Source of the DNA: Pseudoalteromonas piscicida
GTDB taxonomy: Bacteria; Pseudomonadota; Gammaproteobacteria; Enterobacterales; Alteromonadaceae
Assembly: GCF_002208135.1 (NCBI RefSeq)
Contig: NZ_CP021646.1
Location: 2,029,501-2,093,500 of the forward strand
Direction: 5' to 3'
Length of the DNA: 64,000 bases
The position numbers and the translations under genes were made by a program. Shown here piece after piece: positions 39,133 through 50,468 of this stretch (position 1 is its first letter; every line of letters starts with the position of its first letter). Under the pieces are notes generated by a model. That model was given only the letters and a program-made list of their open reading frames with translations, was not told where the DNA came from and ran no database searches.

Positions 39133-40272
39133 TTAGAAGCTATAGTTGAACCCTAAATAATACTGGCGACCAAACTCTTTGTACTCACCAGTGGCAAGTG
39201 CAGTACCATAATTAGTGGTATTTGGCTCATCAGTTAGGTTATTAACCTGTAAGACGGCTTCCAAACCATTCTCAAAGTTGTACGATGCCTGCCAATCAAC
39301 CACAGTATATTCATCAGCCCAAGCTAGAGAAGAGCCACCTGGTGAAGCCCCTTCATATACATACTCATCACGGTAACGGATATTCAGGTGTGTTGTGAAC
39401 GAGTCTATGTTCCAAAATACCGTCGCACTCCAAACATTTTTTGATAGACCAGGGAGTGGCAATTGCTGATCAGGGAAGTTACCACCGCCATCTACCGTTG
39501 TTTCACTCTCGGTATATGAATAGTTAGCGTTAAAACCTAAGCCTGAAAAGACGCCCGGTAAATTATCAAACATCGTGGTATAGGCAAGCTCGATACCTCT
39601 AATGTATCCACCTTGATCATTATTCTGAGTCGTTTGGTATTGACCTGCAACGAATCCATCAGGAACCTCTAGGCCAATATCAGCCCAGTCAACCTCACCT
39701 TCTTGATAAGTAATACTCTCAATCAAAGATTCAATATCTTTCCAGAATATAGCAGCAACAAAAGCACCACCATCTTCAAAGTAACGCTCATAAGATAAAT
39801 CAATTTGAGTCGCTCTAAACGGGTCTAAATTTGGGTTACCTTTTGACCACACATTATAACGAGGACTAGTACCATCATTTGCGGTATCAGCCCAAGACCC
39901 TGCGCCACCTCTAAGCTGGTAGACTGGTGGACGGCCAATAACTTCTGCAGCTGCAAACCTAATTTGGTCCGTGTCACTTACTCTGAAGTTAAGGTTTAAT
40001 GAAGGCAATGTGTCCGTATACTCAGGGCCGTAATTAACATGGCGATAATCGGTTCTTTCAACGCCATTGTCATCGATGATTGAGTCACCAACTTCATCGC
40101 CTTGGATCTGTTGAATGCCTATTGATTTCGTATCAGTTCTTACTACTCGAACGCCAAAATTACCCGTCACTGGTATGTCGGCAATTTCGGTATCTATATT
40201 TGCCATAATATAACCGGCTAATACTTCTTCTCGAACAGCTCCACTTTCAATGAGCGTCCAATTGTGACCCAA
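39133..40272 (-). CDS. TonB-dependent receptor, C-terminal barrel (frameshifted part)
   Basis: 379 residues of outer-membrane barrel ending in the aromatic GFNYSF. Its first residues GHNWTLIESGAVREEV continue the receptor segment at 40218-41990: adding one G to GGG at 40268-40270 turns QTWVTIG into QTWGHNWTLI and joins both. Family features include GNFGVRVVRTD, RPPVYQLRGG, NPNLDPFRATQIDLSYERYF and a terminal beta-strand set. It has no signal peptide or plug, so alone it would not be a receptor. Confidence 0.88.
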   Translation of the reverse strand: MGHNWTLIESGAVREEVLAGYIMANIDTEIADIPVTGNFGVRVVRTDTKSIGIQQIQGDEVGDSIIDDNGVERTDYRHVNYGPEYTDTLPSLNLNFRVSDTDQIRFAAAEVIGRPPVYQLRGGAGSWADTANDGTSPRYNVWSKGNPNLDPFRATQIDLSYERYFEDGGAFVAAIFWKDIESLIESITYQEGEVDWADIGLEVPDGFVAGQYQTTQNNDQGGYIRGIELAYTTMFDNLPGVFSGLGFNANYSYTESETTVDGGGNFPDQQLPLPGLSKNVWSATVFWNIDSFTTHLNIRYRDEYVYEGASPGGSSLAWADEYTVVDWQASYNFENGLEAVLQVNNLTDEPNTTNYGTALATGEYKEFGRQYYLGFNYSF

Positions 40273-41990
40273 GTTTGTTGTGCCTCATAATTGCCCGGAC
40301 CAAATACTTCGTTAGCGATACCTTCAAGGTCTAGTTCCAAGTATTGGAAACCTCGAGTATCTCTAACCGAAACATATCCCGTCAAATCGTGAGGAATACA
40401 CGGGTGATTCTGATCATTAAATTCACAGCCTTTGTTCGTGACGATAGTGCCATCCGGTAACTGATAACCATTTTGACCTTCGCGTGCGCCCCATCTAAAT
40501 GTTGAGCGTTGATCCGTAAATTCACGGTCAGACCAACGCGCACCAACTTCAATCGAAGAAATAAAGCTGTTCTCAATAAAATATTTAAAATCAACTTTAA
40601 CGCTATCTAACTCGTCTGTGTACTTGTGCGGGAATTGTTCCCAATCACCCAGTCGCATATTAGATAGGTCGGTATACCCATTGCCAAGTGTTAACAGTGG
40701 TGAGTCCTTCTCTCTTTGTTCAAAAGAAAACGTTTGATTCCTTAATTCTTGCCAAGTGTTAACTAATGTTCCATCTTCCAGTGTAGAAGTACCGTATTCG
40801 TATGCATGCATTGAAGCAATCATATCTCTACGCGTTTTTTCCCCTTCACTATGAGCCCAGTCGAACTTTAATTCCCACGAATCTGTCGTGTATTGCAAGT
40901 TTAAGCCAAAGCTGTCGGTGGTTGAATCAGTTGACTGGTCTTCAGAGCGCATCTCAACCCATGGGCCGTTTGGATCCGTAATAGTGACATCCCCAGCGAC
41001 TAAAAAACCATCTCTAACAACTGCATTGTCAATCGTATACAGGGTATTAATATCTTTTGAGAACCCCTCAATATTTAAGCCACTCTTTTTATCTTCTGAT
41101 TCAAACTTAGAATGGAAATAATCGAATTGCACTTTGAACGCGTCTGTTGGCTGATATACCAAGGTGCTTAACAGGCCAAGTCTTTCATCGCTGCCTTTGG
41201 CTGAGCGATATTGAAAGCCATTGACTGAGCGCTCTTCAGTACCATCCCCATCAAAATCTTGAGCGCGTGTAGGAGCATGCGCTGAGATATCAATTGCATT
41301 ATTTGGTTGGTTTAGATACGCCCCACCAATAGCAAAACCAAGCGTATCATTTAGGAATTTACCTCGGTATGAAAAACTAATGCGCTCACCCGTTGAATCC
41401 GCGCCCACATCTGACGCAGCATCATTGTAGGAATATCTTACCGAAGAATTAAAATTATGTTCTTTTTCGGCATCGAGAGGGTTTGCTGTTTTAAGTTCAA
41501 CCGTAGCTGCAACACCGCCTTCAATCAGTGATGCTTTTGGTGATTTATACACTGCGGCTTGATTAATTAATTCTGACGGGTATTGGTCGAATGAAATCCA
41601 GCGACTGCCTGCAGTATATCCACTGGTACTCGCTTGTTCACGTCCGTTTAATGTGGTTTGAATAAAGTCGCCGTTCATCCCGCGAATATTAAGTTGCGAA
41701 GATTGCCCACTTGCTCTTACCGCGGTGATCCCAGGTAGACGGCTTAACGAGTCAGCAATTGACACGTCAGGTAAGGAAGCTAAGTCTCCAGCATCAACTA
41801 CTTCTGCAATGGTGTCGCTAAATCTTTTTTTATCGATTGAGGCGATGATACTGCGCGAGATACCTCGAACTTCGATCACCTCAACGTTATTTTCTTCATT
41901 ATTAGCAGTGTTATCTTCAACAGGAGCAGCATGGCTCACACCTGCAGCAATCAGCGCAAGCGTTAGCATACTCGGTTTGAACTTAGACAT
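40218..41990 (-). CDS. TonB-dependent receptor, N-terminal plug and barrel (frameshifted part), probable maltodextrin receptor
   Basis: 590 residues: signal peptide ending VSHAAP, a TonB-box-like VEVIEVRGI, plug domain (about 45-165, DLASLPDVSIADSLSRLPGI, LNIRGMNGDFIQTTLNGR) and the first half of the barrel. After QQTW the frame leaves family sequence and stops. With one G restored the receptor is about 952 residues over 39133-41990. It lies in the alpha-glucan locus and has a MalR-type palindrome 134 bp upstream, so uptake of maltodextrins is the likely job. Confidence 0.88.
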   Translation of the reverse strand: MSKFKPSMLTLALIAAGVSHAAPVEDNTANNEENNVEVIEVRGISRSIIASIDKKRFSDTIAEVVDAGDLASLPDVSIADSLSRLPGITAVRASGQSSQLNIRGMNGDFIQTTLNGREQASTSGYTAGSRWISFDQYPSELINQAAVYKSPKASLIEGGVAATVELKTANPLDAEKEHNFNSSVRYSYNDAASDVGADSTGERISFSYRGKFLNDTLGFAIGGAYLNQPNNAIDISAHAPTRAQDFDGDGTEERSVNGFQYRSAKGSDERLGLLSTLVYQPTDAFKVQFDYFHSKFESEDKKSGLNIEGFSKDINTLYTIDNAVVRDGFLVAGDVTITDPNGPWVEMRSEDQSTDSTTDSFGLNLQYTTDSWELKFDWAHSEGEKTRRDMIASMHAYEYGTSTLEDGTLVNTWQELRNQTFSFEQREKDSPLLTLGNGYTDLSNMRLGDWEQFPHKYTDELDSVKVDFKYFIENSFISSIEVGARWSDREFTDQRSTFRWGAREGQNGYQLPDGTIVTNKGCEFNDQNHPCIPHDLTGYVSVRDTRGFQYLELDLEGIANEVFGPGNYEAQQTWVTIGRSLKVELFEKKY

Positions 41991-42123
41991 AATGTTTTAT
42001 CCCAATTAACCATATTTTATTGTGCAATTTGTTCATCAGGCGTGCAATTTGATGAAAAAAACAAACGGGCACAGTTGTTGTCAGTCAAATACTAGCGGCT
42101 GATTAAATTTGTAAACAACTTTA

Positions 42124-42137
42124 TGCATACGTATTCA
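42124..42137. promoter_or_regulatory. MalR-type operator upstream of the TonB receptor
   Basis: TGCATACGTATTCA, differing at one position from the perfect palindrome TGCATACGTATGCA, 134 bp upstream of the receptor ATG. Confidence 0.75.
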
Positions 42138-42476
42138 AAGCTAGCGCATTTCAAGAAAATTTACAGGCTCTTTACAGGGACAAAACTCAAGCTTTTGATA
42201 AATATATATTTCTTTTTGGTAAGGCTAAAAGACCGACAACAATTATTTATCTGCTTTAATTTCACTAAATCTTAACTTTCAAGGGCTATTATTGTCGACT
42301 GAGCATCAAAATATCCTCAACATGCCACCACTAGTCATACCCAAGTTAAATTGGTCTTACCAAAAGTTTACTCTCAAAAGCTTTATTTGTCTGATTATTC
42401 CTTTTAAAGATCAATATTGGTAAATTTATTTTATAAAGTAAAATTATGTAAATGACTTATCATAAATTTACCCAAC

Positions 42477-42502
42477 AAAACCTGCATACGTATGCAGGTT
42501 TT
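42477..42502. promoter_or_regulatory. MalR-type operator upstream of alpha-glucosidase, extended palindrome
   Basis: Core TGCATACGTATGCA (42483-42496) sits in a perfect 26-bp palindrome whose outer arms are AAAACC / GGTTTT, followed by TT. It therefore looks both like a LacI-family operator and like a loopless terminator stem. It is about 125 bp upstream of the alpha-glucosidase ATG. Confidence 0.75.
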
Positions 42503-42624
42503 TTACAGCCCCATGAGCATGACGTATTCTTTGGCAAAATTAGTGGTGAAAGTGCCTAGCATAGTATTTACTTGATACTCAGCACTGCCAAAGAACAAAC
42601 ACGCACATAGCCTGGAGAAAGTGC

Positions 42625-44244
42625 ATGGCAAACAATGAATGGTGGAAAGGCGCGGTTATCTATCAAATATATCCACGTAGCTTTCAGGACAGTAATGCAG
42701 ATGGTATTGGCGACTTACAGGGTATTATTCAGCGACTAGATTATATTAAATCGCTTGGTGTTGATGCTGTATGGATTTCACCATTTTTTAAGTCACCGAT
42801 GAAAGACTTTGGCTATGACATTAGCGATTATCGCGATATCGATCCTATGTTTGGTACACTCGACGATTTTGACACGCTTATCAGCGAAGCACATAATCGT
42901 GATATTAAGATCATTATTGATCAGGTACTTAGTCATACCTCAAATCAACACCCGTGGTTTGTCGAAAGTCGTGAAGACAAAACGAACAATAAAGCAGATT
43001 GGTATGTATGGGCCGATGCCAATCCAGACGGCAGTCCTCCAAATAATTGGCTATCCATTTTTGGTGGTGTTGCCTGGCAGTGGGAGCCTAGACGTTGCCA
43101 ATATTACCTGCATAACTTCCTCACTGAGCAGCCGGATCTGAACTTTCATCACCCTGAAGTACGTAAAGCCGTACTAGATAACGTCGAATTTTGGCTTAAG
43201 AAAGGCGTTGATGGGTTTAGACTAGATGCCATCAACTTCTGTTTTCACGATAAGCAGCTTAGGGATAATCCAGCTAAACCTATTGAGCTCCGTCAAGGTC
43301 GTGGCTTTAGCGAAGACAACCCTTATGCCTTTCAGTACCATTATTACAACAATACGCAACCTGAAAACTTACTATTCATGGAAGAGATCCGTGCCTTATT
43401 AGATAGATACCCAGGCACAGTTAGCTTAGGTGAGATAAGCTCAGAAGACTCTTTGCAAACAATGGCAGAGTATACAGCCGATGGTAACAAGCTACACATG
43501 GGTTATAGCTTTGAGCTCCTAACTAACGACTATAGTGCAAAGTACATCAGAGAAACGGTTTCTCGCCTAGAGTCAGTCATGACCGAAGGTTGGCCATGCT
43601 GGGCATTTGCAAATCACGATGTAGAGCGGGTAGCAAGTCGCTGGAGTGTAGATGGCAAGGTAAACGATACACAGGTTAAAATGCTCACCGCCCTTCTCGG
43701 TTCATTGCGCGGTAGCGTCTGTATGTATCAAGGCGAAGAACTAGGACTTGGCGAAGCCGCCGTTGCCTTCGAAGAGCTGCAGGACCCATATGGCATTACC
43801 TTTTGGCCAAACTTTAAAGGCCGTGATGGCTGTAGAACGCCACTTCCGTGGACGAAGGCAAAAACCAATGCTGGCTTCTCAGAGTCTAAGCCTTGGTTAC
43901 CAGTTTCTGAAGCACATGCTCTACGAGCAGTAGACGAACAAGCTGTAGATAGCAATTCAACGCTCAGCTATTATCAAGCATTTCTACAGTGGCGAAATGC
44001 ACAACCTGCACTAAAAACAGGTGACATTGAGTTTATTGATACCCCAGAGCCAGTATTAGCTTTTTACCGTAAAACACAAACCCAGACATTGCTGTGCGCA
44101 TTCAACTTAGCAGCTACTCAGCAAAGCGCGACACTTCCTGAAGTTGCATTAAGGCAGTGTGAGCTGAAGCACCTAAGTGGCACGGCAAGCGCAAATGTAC
44201 TAACACTTGGTGCATTTGGTTGCTACTTCGCTGAGGTTGTATAA
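42625..44244 (+). CDS. Alpha-glucosidase (GH13)
   Basis: 539 residues, no signal peptide, so cytoplasmic. GH13 oligo-1,6-glucosidase/alpha-glucosidase type: WWKGAVIYQIYPRSFQDSN at the start, DQVLSHTS, the nucleophile Asp in DGFRLDAINF, acid-base Glu in SLGEISSED and the third acid in FANHDVERV. It would split maltose and short maltodextrins to glucose for Glk. CTGGAGAAAG (AGGAG-like) lies just before the ATG. It is divergent from the TonB receptor and has its own MalR-type operator; a hairpin terminator follows. Confidence 0.93.
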   Translation: MANNEWWKGAVIYQIYPRSFQDSNADGIGDLQGIIQRLDYIKSLGVDAVWISPFFKSPMKDFGYDISDYRDIDPMFGTLDDFDTLISEAHNRDIKIIIDQVLSHTSNQHPWFVESREDKTNNKADWYVWADANPDGSPPNNWLSIFGGVAWQWEPRRCQYYLHNFLTEQPDLNFHHPEVRKAVLDNVEFWLKKGVDGFRLDAINFCFHDKQLRDNPAKPIELRQGRGFSEDNPYAFQYHYYNNTQPENLLFMEEIRALLDRYPGTVSLGEISSEDSLQTMAEYTADGNKLHMGYSFELLTNDYSAKYIRETVSRLESVMTEGWPCWAFANHDVERVASRWSVDGKVNDTQVKMLTALLGSLRGSVCMYQGEELGLGEAAVAFEELQDPYGITFWPNFKGRDGCRTPLPWTKAKTNAGFSESKPWLPVSEAHALRAVDEQAVDSNSTLSYYQAFLQWRNAQPALKTGDIEFIDTPEPVLAFYRKTQTQTLLCAFNLAATQQSATLPEVALRQCELKHLSGTASANVLTLGAFGCYFAEVV

Positions 44245-44266
44245 TAGTTGGGCCTTTTCATTAAGT

Positions 44267-44289
44267 AAGAGCGGTTAAGCCGCTCTTTT
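44267..44289. terminator. Bidirectional terminator between alpha-glucosidase and EAL gene
   Basis: AAGAGCGG / CCGCTCTT stem with TTAAG loop and T run on the plus strand. It overlaps the last codons of the convergent EAL gene. Confidence 0.75.
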
Positions 44290-45885
44290 GTTATCTAACA
44301 CTTTATCCATCTCACACTGTAGTTGCGGTAGTTCCAGTGCTTTGAAATAAAGCCAACCTTGATGCACATTCACCCCTCGACTTTTGAGATAGCGAGCTTG
44401 AGCTTGAGTTTCTACCCCTTCAGCAATCAGTTTTTTATCCAGCTTTTTCGCCATATCAATCACTGCCGATAACACCGGGGATTGCAAAGTATCTAGGCCA
44501 ATTGATGCAACAAAGCTCTGATCTATTTTCAGCAGGTCGATCGGAAAACTTTGTAAGTACTGCAAACCACTATATCCCGTGCCAAAATCATCAATCGCGA
44601 CTTCTATTCCTGCACGTTTGAGCTCAGTTAGTACCGTTTTCGTTTGAGCCTGCGTCAGCACATCACGCTCCGTTAATTCAATAGTCAACGAGGATATTTG
44701 GTTTTTTGCAGCAAGTAAGGCATCGATATAGCGTTTGGAGCCCAGAAGTAAACCATTAACGTTAAAAGACACCTTAAAGTCTGACTGAGCGGCTAAGATG
44801 TCCGTCAAATCTCGCACAGTATTTTCAACTTGCGCTATCGAGATATCTAAAATAGTACCATCACGCTCAGCTTCTGGCACAAAGTAGGCGGGGCCGAGCA
44901 CACCTTCAAGTGGATGACGCCAACGAATGAGTACTTCCACGCCCACTATCGATGACATCTGTGCATTAACGAGAGGTTGATACACATTAAATAACTCATC
45001 ATTTGCCAATGCTCTTAATATTTGTGTTTTACTGCTTAGCTGGCGCTTGTCATAACTGATCAATAACAACGTGAGGCCAACCCAAGAGGCGCAATACAAC
45101 ACACTCCAAAGTACTAGCCACAGCCACCCTAGACTCACTAGTTGCTCATCATTTTTTGCAATGATTAAGCTCATCTGCGGCAAACTCGGAATAGCTGCAA
45201 CGTACGCAAACTTTACCTTTGCATCATCAAAGAGTCCTTCTACTGCGCGGCTATTAGCAGTTGGAAATAGTTTTTGGCGGATTGGCAAAGCATATTTACC
45301 ATTTAAAAAAACCGGCACACCCGTGCTATTGTCCACCAAGGCAGCAAAATCGGTATTATGATGAGCCGAGATATCAAGCATACTCTTTAGCCAATGATCC
45401 GGCATCAACACATTTACCTCATAACCATCGTCTCTCGTGCGCGCTAAAACAAAAGCAGGAAGTTCTAAATAGTCGGTAATGATTGGGCCATAGTATCTAA
45501 GTCCGGGCTTTTTTATTGGGGCACTGGTATTCACAGGTGGAGTGAGTTGCCCAAAAGAATTGCAGACCAATTTCCCTTTACTATCGACGATCCCTATCTC
45601 GCTCATACCAGGGTTTTCAAAAACCAATCTACGCATATAATGTAGACCGTCAGGGTCGCAATGTGGAGAAAGGTGGATGGCATGTTTTAAGGTATCGTCT
45701 ACAACGACAAACTCTTTGTTGATGTCAGATACAATCCGACTCGCTACGGTGACAAGGTTAGATTTAGCGGTCTCTTTTTGATGCACATAAGTGAAGGCGG
45801 CCACAATTGAAAATACAAAGGTGCAAGACAACCAAGCAATAAAGATATTCTTAAACAACTTGCTTAAGGAGTGTGCTCCTCGCAT
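44275..45885 (-). CDS. CSS-motif and EAL domain cyclic-di-GMP phosphodiesterase
   Basis: 536 residues. A transmembrane helix (about 10-32), a periplasmic CSS-type sensor with paired cysteines (HCDPDG and LVCNSFG, which can form a redox disulfide), a second helix (about 240-262) and a cytoplasmic EAL domain. EAL residues: EVLIRWRHP (EVL in place of EAL), ELTERD, DDFGTGYSGL, KIDQSFV and AEGVETQAQA, so the metal and substrate ligands look complete and c-di-GMP hydrolysis is expected. The layout matches the enterobacterial PdeB/PdeC-like enzymes. It is a single gene, separated by a terminator from alpha-glucosidase. Confidence 0.88.
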   Translation of the reverse strand: MRGAHSLSKLFKNIFIAWLSCTFVFSIVAAFTYVHQKETAKSNLVTVASRIVSDINKEFVVVDDTLKHAIHLSPHCDPDGLHYMRRLVFENPGMSEIGIVDSKGKLVCNSFGQLTPPVNTSAPIKKPGLRYYGPIITDYLELPAFVLARTRDDGYEVNVLMPDHWLKSMLDISAHHNTDFAALVDNSTGVPVFLNGKYALPIRQKLFPTANSRAVEGLFDDAKVKFAYVAAIPSLPQMSLIIAKNDEQLVSLGWLWLVLWSVLYCASWVGLTLLLISYDKRQLSSKTQILRALANDELFNVYQPLVNAQMSSIVGVEVLIRWRHPLEGVLGPAYFVPEAERDGTILDISIAQVENTVRDLTDILAAQSDFKVSFNVNGLLLGSKRYIDALLAAKNQISSLTIELTERDVLTQAQTKTVLTELKRAGIEVAIDDFGTGYSGLQYLQSFPIDLLKIDQSFVASIGLDTLQSPVLSAVIDMAKKLDKKLIAEGVETQAQARYLKSRGVNVHQGWLYFKALELPQLQCEMDKVLDNKRAA

Positions 45886-45961
45886 AAGCTCCTCACTCCA
45901 CGGAACGCAAACAGGCGCAGAGTGTAGCTTGAATATGTGACAAAACTATTTCAATATAAAA

Positions 45962-45989
45962 AAAGCCTTGGTATCACCACCAAGGCTTT
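45962..45989 (-). terminator. Terminator after ihfA
   Basis: AAAGCCTTGG / CCAAGGCTTT stem, 8-base loop, followed on the minus strand by TTTATATT. It ends the pheST-ihfA operon. Confidence 0.85.
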
Positions 45990-45995
45990 CTTATA

Positions 45996-46295
45996 TTACA
46001 AGTTTTTGCTTGTGCCGACCTCAACACGGGTTTTTAACTTTTGGCCAGGCCTAAAAGTTACCACGCGTCGCGCAGAGATAGGAATATCTTCCCCAGTTTT
46101 TGGGTTCCTACCTGGGCGTTCCTTCTTGTCGCGAAGGTCAAAGTTACCAAACCCAGAGAGCTTTACTTGCTCGCCGTTTTCTAGCGCTGAGCGGATTTCT
46201 TCAAAAAACGCTTCAACTAAGTCTTTGGCATCTTTCTTATTGATCCCCAGTTTTTCAAATAGGTGTTCAGCTATGTCGGCTTTAGTAAGCGCCAT
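45996..46295 (-). CDS. ihfA: Integration host factor subunit alpha
   Basis: 99 residues, the usual length. With IhfB it forms a heterodimer that bends DNA sharply. [17 protein letters not shown] at the start, the [10 protein letters not shown] strand and the arm [12 protein letters not shown] carrying the DNA-intercalating proline are present. It starts 2 bases after the pheT stop, the conserved pheS-pheT-ihfA order. Confidence 0.97.
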   Translation of the reverse strand: MALTKADIAEHLFEKLGINKKDAKDLVEAFFEEIRSALENGEQVKLSGFGNFDLRDKKERPGRNPKTGEDIPISARRVVTFRPGQKLKTRVEVGTSKNL

Positions 46296-46297
46296 AT

Positions 46298-48685
46298 CTA
46301 GTCCCTCAACGATGCATTGAATTGTTTGGCCAGTTCGGCCACCACGTTTTCTACAACCGCGTTGATGTCTTTCTCTTCGAGCGTTCTATCAACCGCTTGT
46401 AATGTTAGAGCAATGGCTAAACTCTTATGATCAGGTTCAACCCCTTGCCCTTTGTACACATCGAATAAGTTTAGGTCAACTAATTGATTTCCGCCAACTT
46501 TCTCAATGCACTCTAAAATATCGCCTATTTTTACGTCATCTGCAACTAAAATAGCAATATCTCTTCTATTTGATGGGAATTTCGAGATACTAATCGCTTC
46601 TGGAAGCAAGCGATTTTCTAAAGCAGCCATGTCGATTTCAAATACATATGGCGTATCTTTAAGCTCTAACGGCTTTAATAGCTGAGGGTGTACTGCACCG
46701 ATGAAACCAACCTTTTTACCGTCCGCATAAATTGCAGCTGATTGACCTGGGTGCAAACCATCGCTCGCTTCTGCTTTAAAGCTAAAACGTGCTTTATCGT
46801 TACAAAGCGCAAGTAATGCTTCTACATCGCCTTTCACATCAAAGAAATCCACTTTACGTGAAGGCACAGACCAATGCTCGTTGTGGGTATTACCATACGC
46901 GATGCCACCGATCACAGCGGTTTGACGCACGCCGTTTTCCGCATTGTCATCTTTGATAAACTTAAGGCCCGTTTCGAATAAACGAATACGTGACTGTTGA
47001 CGATTTTGGTTATAAGAAACCGCATTGATAAGTCCTGTCATCAGGCTTACACGCATTGCTGACATTTCAACCGAAATTGGGTGCGGAAGAATTAATGCAT
47101 CTGCTTCTGGGTGTAACTGCTGTTGTGCTTTTGGATCAACGAAGCTATATGTGATGGCTTCTTGATAACCACGGCTTACTAACTCATCTCTAAAACGCGC
47201 TACTGGCAAACGTGCTTCTTGATGATCTGTCATCTTTAACGCAGCGGTTGGTGCCACATTTGGAATATTGTTGTAGCCAAATACGCGAGCAACTTCTTCA
47301 ATTAAGTCTTCTTCGATACTAATATCGAAGCGATAGCTTGGCACTTGAGCTTGCCACTGGCCGCCTGCAAATGTTACCGCTAAGCCCAGGCGCGTTAAGA
47401 TATCTGACACTTTGACATCTTCGATATGATAACCGATCACGCGATCTAAACGCTCACGGCGCAAAGTCACTTGACGCTCTTTTGGTAAATCAGTTTCTGA
47501 CACAGCTTCAACAATCGGTCCGGCTTCACCGCCAACGATTTCAAGTAGCAAGCCTGTTGCTCTTTCCATCGCATCACGCTGCAGTACCGGGTCTACACCA
47601 CGCTCATAACGGTGCGATGCATCGGTATGCAAACCGTAGCTACGTGCCTGACCTGCAATCGCAAGCGGTGCAAAGAACGCGCTTTCTAACAAGATGTCTT
47701 TTGTCTCGTCACTAACACCCGACTGTTCACCACCGAAGATACCTGCCATCGCAAGTGCTTTATTATCATCAGCAATCAGTAGTGTTGATGGATTAAGCTT
47801 CGCCGTGTTGCCGTCTAACAATACCAGCTCTTCATTCTCAAAGGCATTACGTACTTTAATTCCACCTTCGATTTGGCTTAAATCGAACGCGTGCATCGGG
47901 TGACCTAGCTCAAGCAGTACGTAGTTCGTAACATCAACAACTGGATCAATTGAGCGTACACCGCAGCGGCGTAGCTTCTCGACCATCCAAAACGGGGTCT
48001 CTGCTTTAACATTAACGCCCTTGATCACACGACCTAAGTAGCGTGGACATGCTTCACTGTTTACCAGTTCAATAGAGATTTTATCATCAATCGTTGGCGT
48101 AACTGGCGTGATAGCAACTTCTGTTACGTCGATGCTGTTTAGTACTCCAACTTCACGAGCCAGACCTTTGATCCCCAAACAGTCGCTACGGTTAGCCGTT
48201 AAATCGACATCAATCGTTACATCGTTCAAGCCGAAGTATTCACGAATATCTTGACCGATTGGCGCATCCATAGGGAGCTCTAAAATACCGTCTGAACTTT
48301 CCGCCATGCCAAGCTCTTCAAACGCACATAGCATACCGTGAGACGGCTGACCACGAAGTTTAGCTTTCTTAATTTTGAAATCGCCTGGAAGCGTTGCGCC
48401 CACTTTAGCAACAGCCACTTTTAAACCGGCACGGCAGTTAGCGGCACCACAGACAATATCTAGTAGTTCGTCTTCGCCTACATTTACTTTTGTTACTCTA
48501 AGTTTGTCAGCGTCTGGGTGTTGACCGCATTCAACCACTTCACCGATAACCACACCTTGGAAGTCACCGGCAACAGGGTCTACACCATCAACTTCTAAAC
48601 CCGCCATTGATAATTGCTCAGATAGCGCATCAGTATCAATTGCTGGATTGACCCACTCACGTAACCACTTTTCACTGAATTTCAT
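46298..48685 (-). CDS. pheT: Phenylalanyl-tRNA synthetase beta subunit
   Basis: 795 residues, full length. Domains in order: N-terminal tRNA-binding OB fold (about 40-150, [19 protein letters not shown]), B3/B4 editing domain (about 210-390), B5 domain, catalytic-like core domain and a C-terminal anticodon-binding ferredoxin-like domain ([14 protein letters not shown]...). With PheS it forms an alpha2-beta2 enzyme charging tRNA-Phe. It starts 13 bases after the pheS stop. Confidence 0.97.
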   Translation of the reverse strand: MKFSEKWLREWVNPAIDTDALSEQLSMAGLEVDGVDPVAGDFQGVVIGEVVECGQHPDADKLRVTKVNVGEDELLDIVCGAANCRAGLKVAVAKVGATLPGDFKIKKAKLRGQPSHGMLCAFEELGMAESSDGILELPMDAPIGQDIREYFGLNDVTIDVDLTANRSDCLGIKGLAREVGVLNSIDVTEVAITPVTPTIDDKISIELVNSEACPRYLGRVIKGVNVKAETPFWMVEKLRRCGVRSIDPVVDVTNYVLLELGHPMHAFDLSQIEGGIKVRNAFENEELVLLDGNTAKLNPSTLLIADDNKALAMAGIFGGEQSGVSDETKDILLESAFFAPLAIAGQARSYGLHTDASHRYERGVDPVLQRDAMERATGLLLEIVGGEAGPIVEAVSETDLPKERQVTLRRERLDRVIGYHIEDVKVSDILTRLGLAVTFAGGQWQAQVPSYRFDISIEEDLIEEVARVFGYNNIPNVAPTAALKMTDHQEARLPVARFRDELVSRGYQEAITYSFVDPKAQQQLHPEADALILPHPISVEMSAMRVSLMTGLINAVSYNQNRQQSRIRLFETGLKFIKDDNAENGVRQTAVIGGIAYGNTHNEHWSVPSRKVDFFDVKGDVEALLALCNDKARFSFKAEASDGLHPGQSAAIYADGKKVGFIGAVHPQLLKPLELKDTPYVFEIDMAALENRLLPEAISISKFPSNRRDIAILVADDVKIGDILECIEKVGGNQLVDLNLFDVYKGQGVEPDHKSLAIALTLQAVDRTLEEKDINAVVENVVAELAKQFNASLRD

Positions 48686-48698
48686 ACTTTTGTCGCTC

Positions 48699-49682
<984 letters not shown>

Positions 49683-49762
49683 CTACCTGATCTTTGCTGA
49701 GGTAATTTGCTGTTATTTAATCTCTTATGATAACTGAATTGCAAGGCGATATTCTAGCCCTG

Positions 49763-50467
49763 TTACAGCTTTAAAGTGGCTTTTATAAAAGGAATTGTTA
49801 ACTTTCTTTGCGCAGCCATGGATGCGTGATCGAGTTTATCCAATACATCGAGTAAAGCGCGCATATCACGACTCAATCTTGTGAGCAAAAATCGCGCACA
49901 TTCATCGGAGAGCTCAAGGCCACGCATATGCGCTCTTTTGACTAGGGCTTCGGCTTTATCATCATCACTCATCGAGCGGATCTGAAAAGTCGTTCCCCAG
50001 GTTAGGCGCGACTCTAAGTCTGGTAGCGACAAATTTAGCATGTTGGGCAACAGATCGGCAGTAACCACTAGGCATTTGCCTTTTTCATTAAAACGATTAA
50101 AAAAGTTAAATAAGGCTTTTTCCCACGCTTCATCTCCTGCAACCAAATGTACATCGTCTATACAAACTACATCCAGTGCATCGAGCCCATCTAACACTAA
50201 GGGGCCAAAATCCAATACTTCTCGCATCGACAATAAGATAGTTGAGAGTCCAAGCTCTTGCGCTTCAATGCACGTGGCATAAAGCAAGTGCGACTTGCCA
50301 GAGTCTGCTAATCCACACAGGTAGGTGTACTGAAAACCGGTTAAACGGCGAGCTAGACCATTTTTTAAGTGGCTTACTTCCAATGACGCTTCGCCGCCAA
50401 AATAAGAGGCAAAGGTTTCGTCATCAGGCAGTGTCACTGGTAACGCCATTTGACGTGGCGATTCCAT
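49763..50467 (-). CDS. hda: DnaA regulatory inactivator Hda
   Basis: 234 residues, an AAA+ protein related to DnaA domain III. Hda together with the loaded beta clamp makes DnaA hydrolyse its ATP after replication starts. The N-terminal QMALPV is a clamp-binding motif; LPDDETFASYFGG, Walker A-like GLADSGKSHLL, Walker B-like VVCIDDVHLV and the sensor Arg region SRDMRALLDVLDKLD follow. It starts 1 base beyond the DUF2066 gene stop, so both are in one operon. Confidence 0.93.
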   Translation of the reverse strand: MESPRQMALPVTLPDDETFASYFGGEASLEVSHLKNGLARRLTGFQYTYLCGLADSGKSHLLYATCIEAQELGLSTILLSMREVLDFGPLVLDGLDALDVVCIDDVHLVAGDEAWEKALFNFFNRFNEKGKCLVVTADLLPNMLNLSLPDLESRLTWGTTFQIRSMSDDDKAEALVKRAHMRGLELSDECARFLLTRLSRDMRALLDVLDKLDHASMAAQRKLTIPFIKATLKL

Positions 50468-50468
50468 C

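Larger units (their letters stand above)
41991..42624. promoter_or_regulatory. Divergent region between TonB receptor and alpha-glucosidase
   Basis: 634 bp, AT-rich, with no credible gene. It contains one MalR-type palindrome for each side (42124-42137 and 42483-42496). The rest shows no clear structure. Confidence 0.6.
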
